Shown: positions 7,282-13,044 of the stretch, one piece after another
Layout of the letters: each line of letters begins with the position of its first letter
Position numbering within the stretch: position 1 is the stretch's first letter
IMG/VR virus record: IMGVR_UViG_3300047551_001131
Coordinates: 1-41,153 of that record
Source: a virus
DNA length: 41,153 bases
Direction: 5' to 3' (one strand)
Notes under the pieces: model-generated
The model's database searches: none
Seen by the model: only the letters and a program-made list of their open reading frames with translations
What the model was told of the DNA's origin: nothing
Translations under genes and position numbers: made by a program

Positions 7282-8595
7282 CTAGTGAGGGAGCGCGTCC
7301 CTAAAGGTTGTCGTCGCCTTGGTAAAGAGCAGGTCCAACTCTCCAGTCGGTCCGTTGCGATGCTTCGCCAGTGACAACTTTACCTCTTCCTCCGTCTGTC
7401 CGTGCTCTTGTCCGTGAGGTCGCCAGAGCAGCAGCACGATGTCGGCATCCTGTTCAATCGCACCAGAGTCTCGGAGGTCAGCCAGTCGTGGCTGGCCTCC
7501 TTCTCTATTCTCAGAAGCTCGCGAGAGCTGGCTGAGTGCGATCACTGGGATGTTCAACTCGCGTGCCATTGCCTTGAGGCCTCGGCTGATGTCGCTGGTC
7601 TCCACGACTCGGTTCACGTCCTTGGTCTGGCGTGACGGCATCATCAACTGGAGGTAATCCACGATGATGAGGTCAAGCCCACCGTTGGCCGCAAGTCGGC
7701 GTGCCTTGGAGCGAAGGTCAATCGGCGAGGCCGTCGGGCTGTCGTCAATGAAGATCTTCGCGTGCTCAAGGTGGTGCACCGCAGCGGCGATGCGAGCAAG
7801 GTCAAACCCCTCCACCTCGCCACGTCGGATGCGGAAGATGTCCACACCAGACGCACCTGCGAGGAGGCGCGTGGTCAACTGATCCTTGCTCATCTCAAGG
7901 GAGAAGACGGCGACCCGCTTCCCCTCCTTGATGGCCGCGTGCTGTGCAATGTTGAGTGCCATTGACGTCTTGCCGACGCTAGGCCGAGCCGCGAGGATCG
8001 TCAGGTCGGATGGCTGCCACCCTCCCGTCATACGATCCAGCGACCCGATCCCAGAGCCGACGCCACGAGCAGCACCTCGGTTGGCGCGGAGCCAGTCCAG
8101 CCGAGAGATGGCGTCCCCGATAAGGTCGTCCATCTCACTGAAGGCCTGCCTCCGAGCTTCACGTGCGACCGCAAAAATCTCCGCCTCCGCCCGACCAAGA
8201 GCCTCGTCGGCATCGGTCGGGTTCTCGTAGGCGATCTCCGCGATCTTGGTGGCTGCGTTCAGGAGCCTGCGAAGCGTCGCAGTCCTGCGTACGATTGTTG
8301 CGTACTGCTGCGCGTTGGCTGAGGTTGGCGTCTTGCTGACAAAATCAGCAAGTGCCGCTCGGCCGCCGATCATCTCAATGTGGCCGTTGCGCTCCAGCTC
8401 ATCAGACACGGTGACGATGTCTACGACTTCGCCGCGTGATGATAGTGACTGGATTGCTGCCCAAATGTGTCGGTGCGAGGGCTGGCTCATATCGTCTGGC
8501 TTGATGTCTGAGGCGTCGCCGATGGCGACCTCGTCAATCAGGCACGAGCCGATAAGGCCGACCTCCGCGTCAACGCTTTTTGGTGGTTGGTGCAT
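7282..8595 (-). CDS. dnaB: Replicative DnaB-family DNA helicase
   Basis: A 437-residue hexameric RecA-fold helicase. The N-terminal domain (SVDAEVGLIGSCLID) is followed by the helicase core: Walker A ARPSVGKT (203-210), SLEMS (232-236), Walker B LIIVDYLQL (309-317), SQLSR (355-359) and the C-terminal KHRNGPTG (411-418) with arginine-finger-type residues. It unwinds the fork during phage replication. The ATG at 8595 is chosen for the GGAGGAACAAGG ribosome binding site; frames open further upstream lie inside the preceding gene. It is the last gene of the minus-strand operon and ends at the terminator at 7253. No separate primase or polymerase was recognised, so the phage probably uses host replication enzymes. 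Confidence 0.95.
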   Translation of the reverse strand: MHQPPKSVDAEVGLIGSCLIDEVAIGDASDIKPDDMSQPSHRHIWAAIQSLSSRGEVVDIVTVSDELERNGHIEMIGGRAALADFVSKTPTSANAQQYATIVRRTATLRRLLNAATKIAEIAYENPTDADEALGRAEAEIFAVAREARRQAFSEMDDLIGDAISRLDWLRANRGAARGVGSGIGSLDRMTGGWQPSDLTILAARPSVGKTSMALNIAQHAAIKEGKRVAVFSLEMSKDQLTTRLLAGASGVDIFRIRRGEVEGFDLARIAAAVHHLEHAKIFIDDSPTASPIDLRSKARRLAANGGLDLIIVDYLQLMMPSRQTKDVNRVVETSDISRGLKAMARELNIPVIALSQLSRASENREGGQPRLADLRDSGAIEQDADIVLLLWRPHGQEHGQTEEEVKLSLAKHRNGPTGELDLLFTKATTTFRDALPH

Positions 8596-9058
8596 CCTTG
8601 TTCCTCCATTCTCCTCTCCATCCGCCCGTCTTCTTCTTCGGGTAGATGCGGATCGGCTCATCCTCCCTAGGGTTAAAGATCCACTCGGTAAAATTCCACG
8701 TGGTGGCATTCTCCCAAGGGTCTGTCCGCGTCACGAGATGGCCGTACCTCTTGTGCAACTCGTCGGTAGAGCATCTTACAACTTCGTCAAGGGCTCCGCC
8801 CGCCGAGTCGTATGAGTCCCTGACCCCAGAGATGGATCGGGTACGGTTCAGCCACAGGCCGCACCTCCCGCATCCAATTGCGTACTCCCAACTGCTGTCC
8901 ACGACGATGGTCAGGTCGTCGTGTTCTCGGTCACGCAGTGCCAGTGCGTGCTGCTGCGCCAAGAATCTCCACGCAATCAATGACTTGGCGTACCCGCCAC
9001 GCCGACTGGGGAGAACCACCTCCTCAGCCAGCGTTGGCGAGTCTTCCATCCTGATCAT
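8570..9058 (-). CDS. Hypothetical protein
   Basis: A 162-residue protein of unknown function. It has IGCGRCGLWLN (61-71), a possible metal knuckle, then a polar middle and a C-terminus rich in Trp, Arg and Lys (WRGEWRNKDAPTTKKR). It overlaps dnaB by 26 bases. Its start is an ATGA overlap with the 23-residue membrane ORF; a second ATG three codons in is also possible. A role in replication is only suggested by position. Confidence 0.6.
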   Translation of the reverse strand: MIRMEDSPTLAEEVVLPSRRGGYAKSLIAWRFLAQQHALALRDREHDDLTIVVDSSWEYAIGCGRCGLWLNRTRSISGVRDSYDSAGGALDEVVRCSTDELHKRYGHLVTRTDPWENATTWNFTEWIFNPREDEPIRIYPKKKTGGWRGEWRNKDAPTTKKR

Positions 9059-9126
9059 CGTGAGGCCAGCCCGATGAAGATGATCAACAGCAAGAACTTG
9101 AGAGTCCCAAACAGGCTGTCAATCAT
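9055..9126 (-). CDS. Tiny single-pass membrane peptide (23 aa)
   Basis: The ATG overlaps the stop of the upstream SH3-barrel gene (ATGA at 9126-9123), and its own TGA overlaps the ATG of the downstream gene (ATGA at 9058-9055). It exactly fills the gap between two genes. The peptide reads MIDSLFGTLKF then LLLIIFIGLASR: a single membrane helix with a short polar N-terminus. The double coupling is the main evidence that it is translated. Function unknown. Confidence 0.55.
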   Translation of the reverse strand: MIDSLFGTLKFLLLIIFIGLASR

Positions 9127-9500
9127 CGCACCACCATCCTCTTCCCGCCAAACTTGATCGCGGTGATCGCGTCCGTTGGGATGCTGCGGTACTCGGCCGA
9201 CTTGGCCTCCCACACGATGGCCAGACCGAGCTTTGCGGGGTCGTATGCCTTCTTGCCGCCCTTGAGGTGCTTCGTCACACCAGTGCGGCAGGTCATCACA
9301 CGAGTCTCGCCAGTGGTGCGCTTCGTGAACTCAACGGTCAAGAAGCGACCCTTGGAGCCGTTGAGAATCTCAACAGCCTTCTCCTGACTGATCCGATTGG
9401 CGTGCTCGTCACGCTTCGGGCAGGGCAGTGGGGCGTCGCCCACCTGATACAGCGGGCCATCCCAATCGTGGCCACAGTCGTAGCACTTATAGTTGCTCAT
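9123..9500 (-). CDS. Zinc-ribbon plus Sm/SH3-like beta-barrel (WYL_2-type) protein
   Basis: A 125-residue protein in two parts. CYDCGHDW (6-13) and CPKRDEH (27-33) form a small metal-binding head. From about residue 53, FLTVEFTKRTTGETRVMTCRTGV, GLAIVWEAKSAEYRSIPTDAI and TAIKF fit the short SH3-like barrel family (WYL_2) common in phages. The family is presumed to bind nucleic acid or ligand, but function is unproven. It is coupled by ATGA overlaps on both sides. Confidence 0.65.
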   Translation of the reverse strand: MSNYKCYDCGHDWDGPLYQVGDAPLPCPKRDEHANRISQEKAVEILNGSKGRFLTVEFTKRTTGETRVMTCRTGVTKHLKGGKKAYDPAKLGLAIVWEAKSAEYRSIPTDAITAIKFGGKRMVVR

Positions 9501-9691
9501 AGGTCTCCATCCTCTCTGGCCTCTTCAACGGCCAAATCTTCACGCAAATCAAGGGCTGCGTCTGCCGCCTCCTCGGCGCACCAATTGTGGTACACCGTTA
9601 CTCCATCCTCGTCCCAGTGGTGGTCTTCGTGATCCAGTAGGATCGCGACGTCACACCACCCACACTTTTGTGCGTTTACTTCACCGCTCAT
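9497..9691 (-). CDS. Zinc-binding mini-protein
   Basis: A 64-residue acidic protein. CGWC (10-13) and HNWC (35-38) provide a Cys/His metal site of the short zinc-finger type; the rest is an acidic helix (AEEAADAALDLREDLAVEEAREDGDL). Its start overlaps the upstream stop (TAATG) and its stop overlaps the next start (ATGA). Function unknown. Confidence 0.6.
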   Translation of the reverse strand: MSGEVNAQKCGWCDVAILLDHEDHHWDEDGVTVYHNWCAEEAADAALDLREDLAVEEAREDGDL

Positions 9692-10065
9692 TACCTTCCT
9701 CCTATTATCTGAAACGTGATCTTAATTACGCCGACCCCTAGGCTATGCCCCAAGGCCTTGAATACTGCGGGAGACAGATCAATTATTCTCCCGCCAGTAC
9801 GCTTCTTGCAAGCGTGGCAATAGTCGCGCACGGTGCAGATCGTTGACTTTCCAGTCACCCGACTGGTGATGAGCACCTTGTAAGGGGTGTCTCCCCAACG
9901 CCAACTCCCGACCGCACAGTACCGAGTACGCTCGCCACTGAGATACGGAGAGCAGGTGCGAGGCCTGCCGTCGTGGCAGTCCCCGCCCGCTCCGTACCAC
10001 GTCGCCTTCCCCTCGTACGGCACGCTCGGTGAGAGCAGTGCCGCCGAGAGGATGATGGCGATCAA
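9691..10065 (-). CDS. Secreted RlpA-like double-psi beta-barrel protein
   Basis: A 124-residue protein with a short hydrophobic N-terminus (IAIILSAALLSPSVP) that looks like a signal peptide or anchor. It is followed by GKATWYGAGGDCHDG, SRVTGKSTICTVRDYC and GRIIDLSPAVFKALG, the pattern of RlpA/expansin-like double-psi barrels (WYG, TVRDxC, DLSxxxFxxLG). Bacterial RlpA acts on or binds peptidoglycan. Six cysteines suggest disulfides, fitting export. The start is a TTG overlapping the preceding stop (TTGA). Its place in the early operon rather than the lysis cassette is unusual. Confidence 0.72.
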   Translation of the reverse strand: MIAIILSAALLSPSVPYEGKATWYGAGGDCHDGRPRTCSPYLSGERTRYCAVGSWRWGDTPYKVLITSRVTGKSTICTVRDYCHACKKRTGGRIIDLSPAVFKALGHSLGVGVIKITFQIIGGR

Positions 10066-10310
10066 TTTGAGCTCCCGAAGTATCGGATCCAGTCTTCATC
10101 ACCCTCTTCCGCGAGGACATATACCGACCCAGATCCGTGACCAGCAGGCTCGTCGCCAAGGACGACAGCGTAGTCAGCCTCACCCAGTGCAAGGCTCTCC
10201 GCACTGATTGTTGCTGCAACCTCTGCCGCCTCTGCGTCGTCTTCGGCCTCAACGATGACCCTCTTGATCATCCTGACATCTACTTCAACCAGAAACTTCT
10301 TCTTGCTCAT
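10062..10310 (-). CDS. Hypothetical early protein with EAEDDAEA motif
   Basis: An 82-residue acidic protein. The start at 10310 is set by GGAGGAAGT immediately upstream. The N-terminus (MSKKKFLVEVDVRMIKRVIV) is a beta-strand pair leading into EAEDDAEAAEVAATI, an arrangement also seen in the 58-residue protein at 12220-12396 (FEVFMIRTTDMVATIYAETEDEAREIA). The two may be distant paralogues. Function unknown. Confidence 0.6.
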   Translation of the reverse strand: MSKKKFLVEVDVRMIKRVIVEAEDDAEAAEVAATISAESLALGEADYAVVLGDEPAGHGSGSVYVLAEEGDEDWIRYFGSSN

Positions 10311-10318
10311 ACTTCCTC

Positions 10319-10507
10319 CTAGCAGGTGCAGCCGTTGGCAACATTGCCGCAGTGCTTGCATCCTTGTGGCTCCTGATCCTCTTCTTCAATTTCCTCGGCG
10401 ATCTTCTTCTCAAGCATATCGGCGATCACCTTGTTGGTTTTCTCCGATGCTCCGACGACGACCACCTCAAATCCCAACCCTGGGATGTTCAACCTTCGTG
10501 TGCTCAT
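10319..10507 (-). CDS. Hypothetical small protein with C-terminal cysteine cluster
   Basis: A 62-residue protein starting at an ATG preceded by GGAGGAAAGAA. It is mostly a helix with an acidic run (EEIEEEDQEP) and ends in CKHCGNVANGCTC, four cysteines suited to a zinc site. Function unknown. The start overlaps the stop of the upstream membrane protein. Confidence 0.6.
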   Translation of the reverse strand: MSTRRLNIPGLGFEVVVVGASEKTNKVIADMLEKKIAEEIEEEDQEPQGCKHCGNVANGCTC

Positions 10508-10686
10508 TTCTTTCCTCCTTCTGCTACCTTCAACATAATCCAAGACCCTGATACGGTCAACATTAACGTGATCGCTACCAGATCAGCAGGTGGTTGCTCG
10601 CCGCCTGAGATGTAGTAGAAACCTAGGCCGATGGACAGCAGCAGCGTGGAGAACCACGCCACTGCCACCCATCCCCACCTACCCAC
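10504..10686 (-). CDS. Small two-helix membrane protein
   Basis: A 60-residue protein from a GTG at 10686, which overlaps the stop region of the preceding small gene. Hydrophobic segments WVAVAWFSTLLLSIGLGFYYI and LVAITLMLTVSGSWIML are separated by SGGEQPPAD, with a lysine-rich end. A longer reading to 10758 would fully overlap the upstream gene. Function unknown. Confidence 0.6.
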   Translation of the reverse strand: MGRWGWVAVAWFSTLLLSIGLGFYYISGGEQPPADLVAITLMLTVSGSWIMLKVAEGGKK

Positions 10687-10855
10687 GTCGCACCTGTCCG
10701 AGGTTGGCGACGGCGATGATAGCGGCTCGGCGCACCGCCGCGGCAAGTGCATCAGCACCTGCGCGGTCGGCTGCCTGAGCGAGCATCATCATTGCCTGCT
10801 GAGATCGGGCGATCTCCTGATCCAGTGCGATCTGTTGCTTGCTCTTCTGCGACAT
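10679..10855 (-). CDS. Small helical protein (58 aa)
   Basis: A 58-codon frame from an ATG at 10855 with GGAGGACGT upstream. The protein (MSQKSKQQIALDQEIARSQQ, then AMMMLAQAADRAGADALAAAV and a basic end) is almost entirely helical and could form a coiled coil. It is followed by an overlapping GTG start. Function unknown. Confidence 0.6.
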   Translation of the reverse strand: MSQKSKQQIALDQEIARSQQAMMMLAQAADRAGADALAAAVRRAAIIAVANLGQVRRG

Positions 10856-10863
10856 ACGTCCTC

Positions 10864-11064
10864 CTACTGCTTCTTGTGGTTACGGTACGAGAAGTATCGG
10901 TGCAGGCGACGACCAATCTCGTCACCAATCAACACACCGAAGACAATCGCACCCATCCCACCGAAGAATGCTACTACGCCTGCGAAGCCACTCCCAGTGA
11001 CCACAAACGTACCCACTGCCAGAAGTCCCGACAGCAGAATCGTAATGACCCACTCCTTGTCCAT
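10864..11064 (-). CDS. Small membrane protein
   Basis: A 66-residue protein with two hydrophobic helices (WVITILLSGLLAVGTFVV and GFAGVVAFFGGMGAIVFGVLI) and a basic, His-containing tail (GRRLHRYFSYRNHKKQ). The ATG at 11064 follows AAGGAGGAA; the ribosome binding site lies five bases after the pseudoknot strand of hammerhead ribozyme 1, so this is the first gene of the RNA released downstream of that cleavage site. Function unknown. Confidence 0.65.
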   Translation of the reverse strand: MDKEWVITILLSGLLAVGTFVVTGSGFAGVVAFFGGMGAIVFGVLIGDEIGRRLHRYFSYRNHKKQ

Positions 11065-11082
11065 TTCATTTCCTCCTTGAGG

Positions 11083-11140
11083 TGTCTGCCTCATCAGTGG
11101 CGGGAGACAATCCCCACCAGACCCCTTGCGGGGTTTCGGC
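11083..11140 (-). ncRNA. Type-II hammerhead ribozyme 1 (HHR1)
   Basis: Minus strand, 5' to 3': GCC (11140-11138), GAAA (11137-11134), stem III CCCC-GCAA-GGGG (11133-11122, GNRA loop), U-C (11121-11120) with predicted cleavage after the C, stem I (11119-11098, eight pairs with G-U ends), CUGAUGA (11097-11091) and GGC (11090-11088) pairing with GCC as stem II. The stem I loop segment UGUCU (11109-11105) can pair with AGACA (11087-11083), just before the next gene's AAGGAGG. All invariant core nucleotides are present. It lies between the genes ending at 11151 and starting at 11064. Confidence 0.92.
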
Positions 11141-11150
11141 TAATCCAACC

Positions 11151-11357
11151 CTAGGCGATCACCTCGCCGCCTGTCAACTCCCCTGTCGGGGAGAGCAGGC
11201 CTGCGTTGATCAACTCGTGTGCCGTACGTCCGTACGAGCCCTGTAGAGCCCAGACCGTGCCCGACTGCACGAGGTCGGCGAAGAGGTCAAGGATCTGATC
11301 CTGATCCAACTCGCCTGCCTCATAATCCATCAACCGTCCTACCAGATTTCCCTTCAC
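11151..11357 (-). CDS. Conserved small phage protein of unknown function
   Basis: A 68-residue protein from GTG at 11357 with AAGGAGGAC upstream. MKGNLVGRLMDYEAGELDQD, ILDLFADLVQSG and WALQGSYGRTAHELINAGLL form a compact helical domain resembling a widespread small phage domain of unknown function that I recall from annotated phages. It is nearly fused to the preceding gene, whose stop lies two bases upstream, with no ribozyme between them. HHR1 follows ten bases after its stop. Confidence 0.65.
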   Translation of the reverse strand: MKGNLVGRLMDYEAGELDQDQILDLFADLVQSGTVWALQGSYGRTAHELINAGLLSPTGELTGGEVIA

Positions 11358-11358
11358 G

Positions 11359-11640
11359 TCAGTCCTCCTTCTTCTCAAGCACTTCGCGGGCGAAGGCGAT
11401 ATACCCATCCCGCAACTCGTGCAACTTCTTGATGAGCGAGTCCTTATCCCAGTACTCGTACTCAGCGACGACCACCGCGTCGTCAATCAACTCGTCGCTA
11501 CCAAGAGCGTCAACCAACTGGTTGAACGTGATCTTGTCGCTCCCGAAGGCGAGCACGTCCGCAACCGCAAACTTGCCTGCCGTTGTCCAGATCCTGTGCA
11601 TCAGGGCGTTCTTCCCGTAAGAGACCACCTTTGCTGCCAT
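11359..11640 (-). CDS. Hypothetical protein
   Basis: A 93-residue protein with no recognised domain. It begins MAAKVVSYGKNALMHRIW, has a mixed middle and ends in a charged helix (SLIKKLHELRDGYIAFAREVLEKKED). The start has a clear AGGAGG after hammerhead ribozyme 2. It is translationally adjacent to the 68-residue gene, so the two should stay on one RNA after cleavage. Confidence 0.6.
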   Translation of the reverse strand: MAAKVVSYGKNALMHRIWTTAGKFAVADVLAFGSDKITFNQLVDALGSDELIDDAVVVAEYEYWDKDSLIKKLHELRDGYIAFAREVLEKKED

Positions 11641-11655
11641 CCTGTACCTCCTATT

Positions 11656-11712
11656 TGGTCTGCCTCATCAGAGCAGGACGACCACTTCCTGCTGACCCCG
11701 AAGGGTTTCGGC
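11656..11712 (-). ncRNA. Type-II hammerhead ribozyme 2 (HHR2)
   Basis: Minus strand: GCC (11712-11710), GAAA (11709-11706), stem III CCC-UUCG-GGG (11705-11696, extra-stable tetraloop), U-C (11695-11694) cleavage site, stem I AGCAGGA/UCCUGCU (seven perfect pairs, 11693-11672, eight-base loop), CUGAUGA (11671-11665) and GGC (11664-11662). Loop UGGUC can pair with GACCA (11660-11656) upstream of the next AGGAGG. The first base of stem II (11712) is also the last base of the upstream gene's TAG stop codon. Confidence 0.93.
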
Positions 11713-12125
11713 TATGCGAAGACCAACTCGCCGAAGACAGCGTACTGGACGATCACCTCTGCTCCAGTCGCGTCCACGTCAATCTCGCCATCCCTGATGT
11801 TGATCAGGTGCGCGTACTCACTGTTGAGCACCTTGCAGACAGCGTCTTCAAGGTTGGCAATCGTCAGTGCAAACCAAGGGTTGCCTGCGATGACTGGGTC
11901 GCCGCCGTTGGACTCAATGTCCTCACGTACGTAGACCAGTGCCTCGTCCTGCGGGATGTTGCGGTACTTCTGCTCGTGCAGAAACTTCTGGTCGTCGTAG
12001 TTCTCGTAGAACCCCTTCCAGTTGTAGTCCTTGCACTCACCCCAGTAGTTGATGCCGCCTTCAATCGCCGTCGTGACGATATCTGCCGCATCCTGAACCT
12101 CTAGAACCACGCTCGTGATTTTCAT
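11712..12125 (-). CDS. Hypothetical protein
   Basis: A 137-residue acidic protein of unknown function. It starts MKITSVVLEVQDAADIVTTA, contains IEGGINYWGECKDYNWKGF and YDDQKFLHEQKYRNIPQDEA, and ends in strands (EIDVDATGAEVIVQYAVFGELVFA). The start follows AGGAGGACAGG after ribozyme 3. Its TAG stop is shared with the 5' strand of ribozyme 2, so termination and ribozyme folding may affect each other. Confidence 0.65.
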   Translation of the reverse strand: MKITSVVLEVQDAADIVTTAIEGGINYWGECKDYNWKGFYENYDDQKFLHEQKYRNIPQDEALVYVREDIESNGGDPVIAGNPWFALTIANLEDAVCKVLNSEYAHLINIRDGEIDVDATGAEVIVQYAVFGELVFA

Positions 12126-12138
12126 CCTGTCCTCCTAT

Positions 12139-12202
12139 TCACCTGCCTCATCAGCACTGGTCGGTGATCTCCAGTGGACGTGGGCGCGTCCCACGTTTCG
12201 GC
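12139..12202 (-). ncRNA. Type-II hammerhead ribozyme 3 (HHR3)
   Basis: Minus strand: GCC (12202-12200), GAAA (12199-12196), stem III CGUGGG-ACGCG-CCCACG (12195-12179, six pairs and a five-base loop), U-C (12178-12177) cleavage site, stem I CACUGG/CCAGUG (12176-12155, ten-base loop), CUGAUGA (12154-12148) and GGC (12147-12145). Loop UCACC can pair with GGUGA (12143-12139) just before the AGGAGG of the 137-residue gene. The upstream gene stops 17 bases before the ribozyme. Confidence 0.93.
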
Positions 12203-12219
12203 GCGTTGATGATAGGCGG

Positions 12220-12396
12220 CTACTCCGCCTCTACTGGTCGGATTTCTGTGACATCGTCATTTGTGTCACAGGCCTCCCAGTCAACGTCGCTGCTGTTCTC
12301 AGCGATCTCTCTAGCCTCATCTTCCGTCTCAGCGTAGATGGTCGCAACCATATCCGTCGTACGGATCATGAAGACCTCAAACTTCTTCTCTGCCAT
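12220..12396 (-). CDS. Small acidic early protein (58 aa)
   Basis: A 58-codon frame from an ATG at 12396 with AGGAGGTTGAA upstream. The protein starts MAEKKFEVFMIRTTDMVATI, continues YAETEDEAREIAENSSDVDW and ends VTEIRPVEAE: a beta pair plus an acidic helix, similar in plan to the 82-residue protein at 10062-10310. It is framed by HHR4 upstream and HHR3 downstream, so cleavage at both would give a monocistronic RNA. It contains the only CATG I found in the window. Function unknown. Confidence 0.65.
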   Translation of the reverse strand: MAEKKFEVFMIRTTDMVATIYAETEDEAREIAENSSDVDWEACDTNDDVTEIRPVEAE

Positions 12397-12411
12397 TTCA
12401 ACCTCCTATAT

Positions 12412-12469
12412 GCCCTGCCTCATCAGTCGCAGTCGGGCTTGTCTGCGAGACCCCCGAAGGGGTTTCGGC
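12412..12469 (-). ncRNA. Type-II hammerhead ribozyme 4 (HHR4)
   Basis: Minus strand: GCC (12469-12467), GAAA (12466-12463), stem III CCCC-UUCG-GGGG (12462-12451), U-C (12450-12449) cleavage site, stem I UCGCAG/CUGCGA (12448-12427, ten-base loop), CUGAUGA (12426-12420) and GGC (12419-12417). Loop GCCC can pair with GGGC (12415-12412), upstream of AGGAGG. As in HHR2, the 5' G of stem II is the last base of the upstream TAG stop codon (12471-12469). Confidence 0.93.
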
Positions 12470-12675
12470 TAGATCGCTGTGACCTTGAAGTTGACGCTTG
12501 GTGACATCCGCTTCGGGTCTTCGCGATGGCGATCACAGTGAGCGTTGACGTACGTCTTGCCGTTCACTGTGTACTCCTCAATGACTGAGGCGTACTTGGT
12601 GCACTGCTTGGGTGGTGAGAACCTGCCGCTCAGGCTCATAAAACCGACCTTGGCGGAGCACTTGCGCTTTGCCAT
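12469..12675 (-). CDS. Hypothetical basic protein, first gene of the minus-strand operon
   Basis: A 68-residue basic protein with cysteines at 6, 25 and 47 and two late histidines (AHCDRHRED), a possible metal site. It starts at an ATG after AGGAGGTCAT, directly downstream of HHR5. Being the first gene after the promoter near 12902, it is likely made early and in quantity. Function unknown. Confidence 0.62.
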   Translation of the reverse strand: MAKRKCSAKVGFMSLSGRFSPPKQCTKYASVIEEYTVNGKTYVNAHCDRHREDPKRMSPSVNFKVTAI

Positions 12676-12685
12676 ATGACCTCCT

Positions 12686-12769
12686 GAGCCCTTGCCTCAT
12701 CAGCACGGAGCGGGCTCCGACTCCGTGGACGGTGGGGCTGAAGGGTTGCCTTTGCACCCACCGTTTCGG
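12686..12769 (-). ncRNA. Type-II hammerhead ribozyme 5 (HHR5), in the operon leader
   Basis: Minus strand: CC (12769-12768), GAAA (12767-12764), a long stem III starting CGGUGGG/CCCACCG (12763-12757 with 12736-12730) capped by a 20-base insert containing an AAGG/CCUU mini-stem, U-C (12729-12728) cleavage site, stem I CACGGAG/CUCCGUG (12727-12704), CUGAUGA (12703-12697) and GGC (12696-12694). Stem II is weak: only two G-C pairs, then C-A. Loop GAGCCC can pair with GGGCUC (12691-12686), directly adjacent to AGGAGG. No gene lies upstream, so it would trim the leader of the primary transcript. Confidence 0.85.
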
Positions 12770-12901
12770 TTGGAGGTCTTAGTCCTTATTCACCTGTCAA
12801 GGAGACCGACCTTGCGGCTGACTTATTGGTCTTCTGCCTCAGTTCACCACTGGTCAGTTGACCTTCCGTCAATCAGCGTCGCCGCTGACCTGTCTGAGGA
12901 C

Positions 12902-12932
12902 ACCCTAGCACACCCCTTTCGGAGCCTGTCAA
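12902..12932 (-). promoter_or_regulatory. Predicted sigma-70-type promoter of the minus-strand operon
   Basis: On the minus strand TTGACA (12932-12927) is followed 19 bases later by TAGGGT (12907-12902), with TGC immediately before it as an extended -10. Transcription would start near 12895 and run about 125 bases before HHR5 and the first gene at 12675. Consensus -35 plus extended -10 make this the best promoter in the control region; the 19-base spacer is longer than usual. Confidence 0.6.
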
Positions 12933-13044
12933 CCCCCTATTTCGTGCTCAAATACATAAGTTCTTTTTTATACGTTGATGGTCGGGCTGCCTCCTTATAG
13001 GGCTCCAGACTGGCCAGTAACAATCGTGCTCAATTGACCTAGAA

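Noticed and set aside
12861-12930. CTGAGGA on the plus strand and CCGAAA on the minus strand upstream of HHR5
   Set aside because: The two motifs are on opposite strands or lack the paired stems between them, so no sixth hammerhead can be built.
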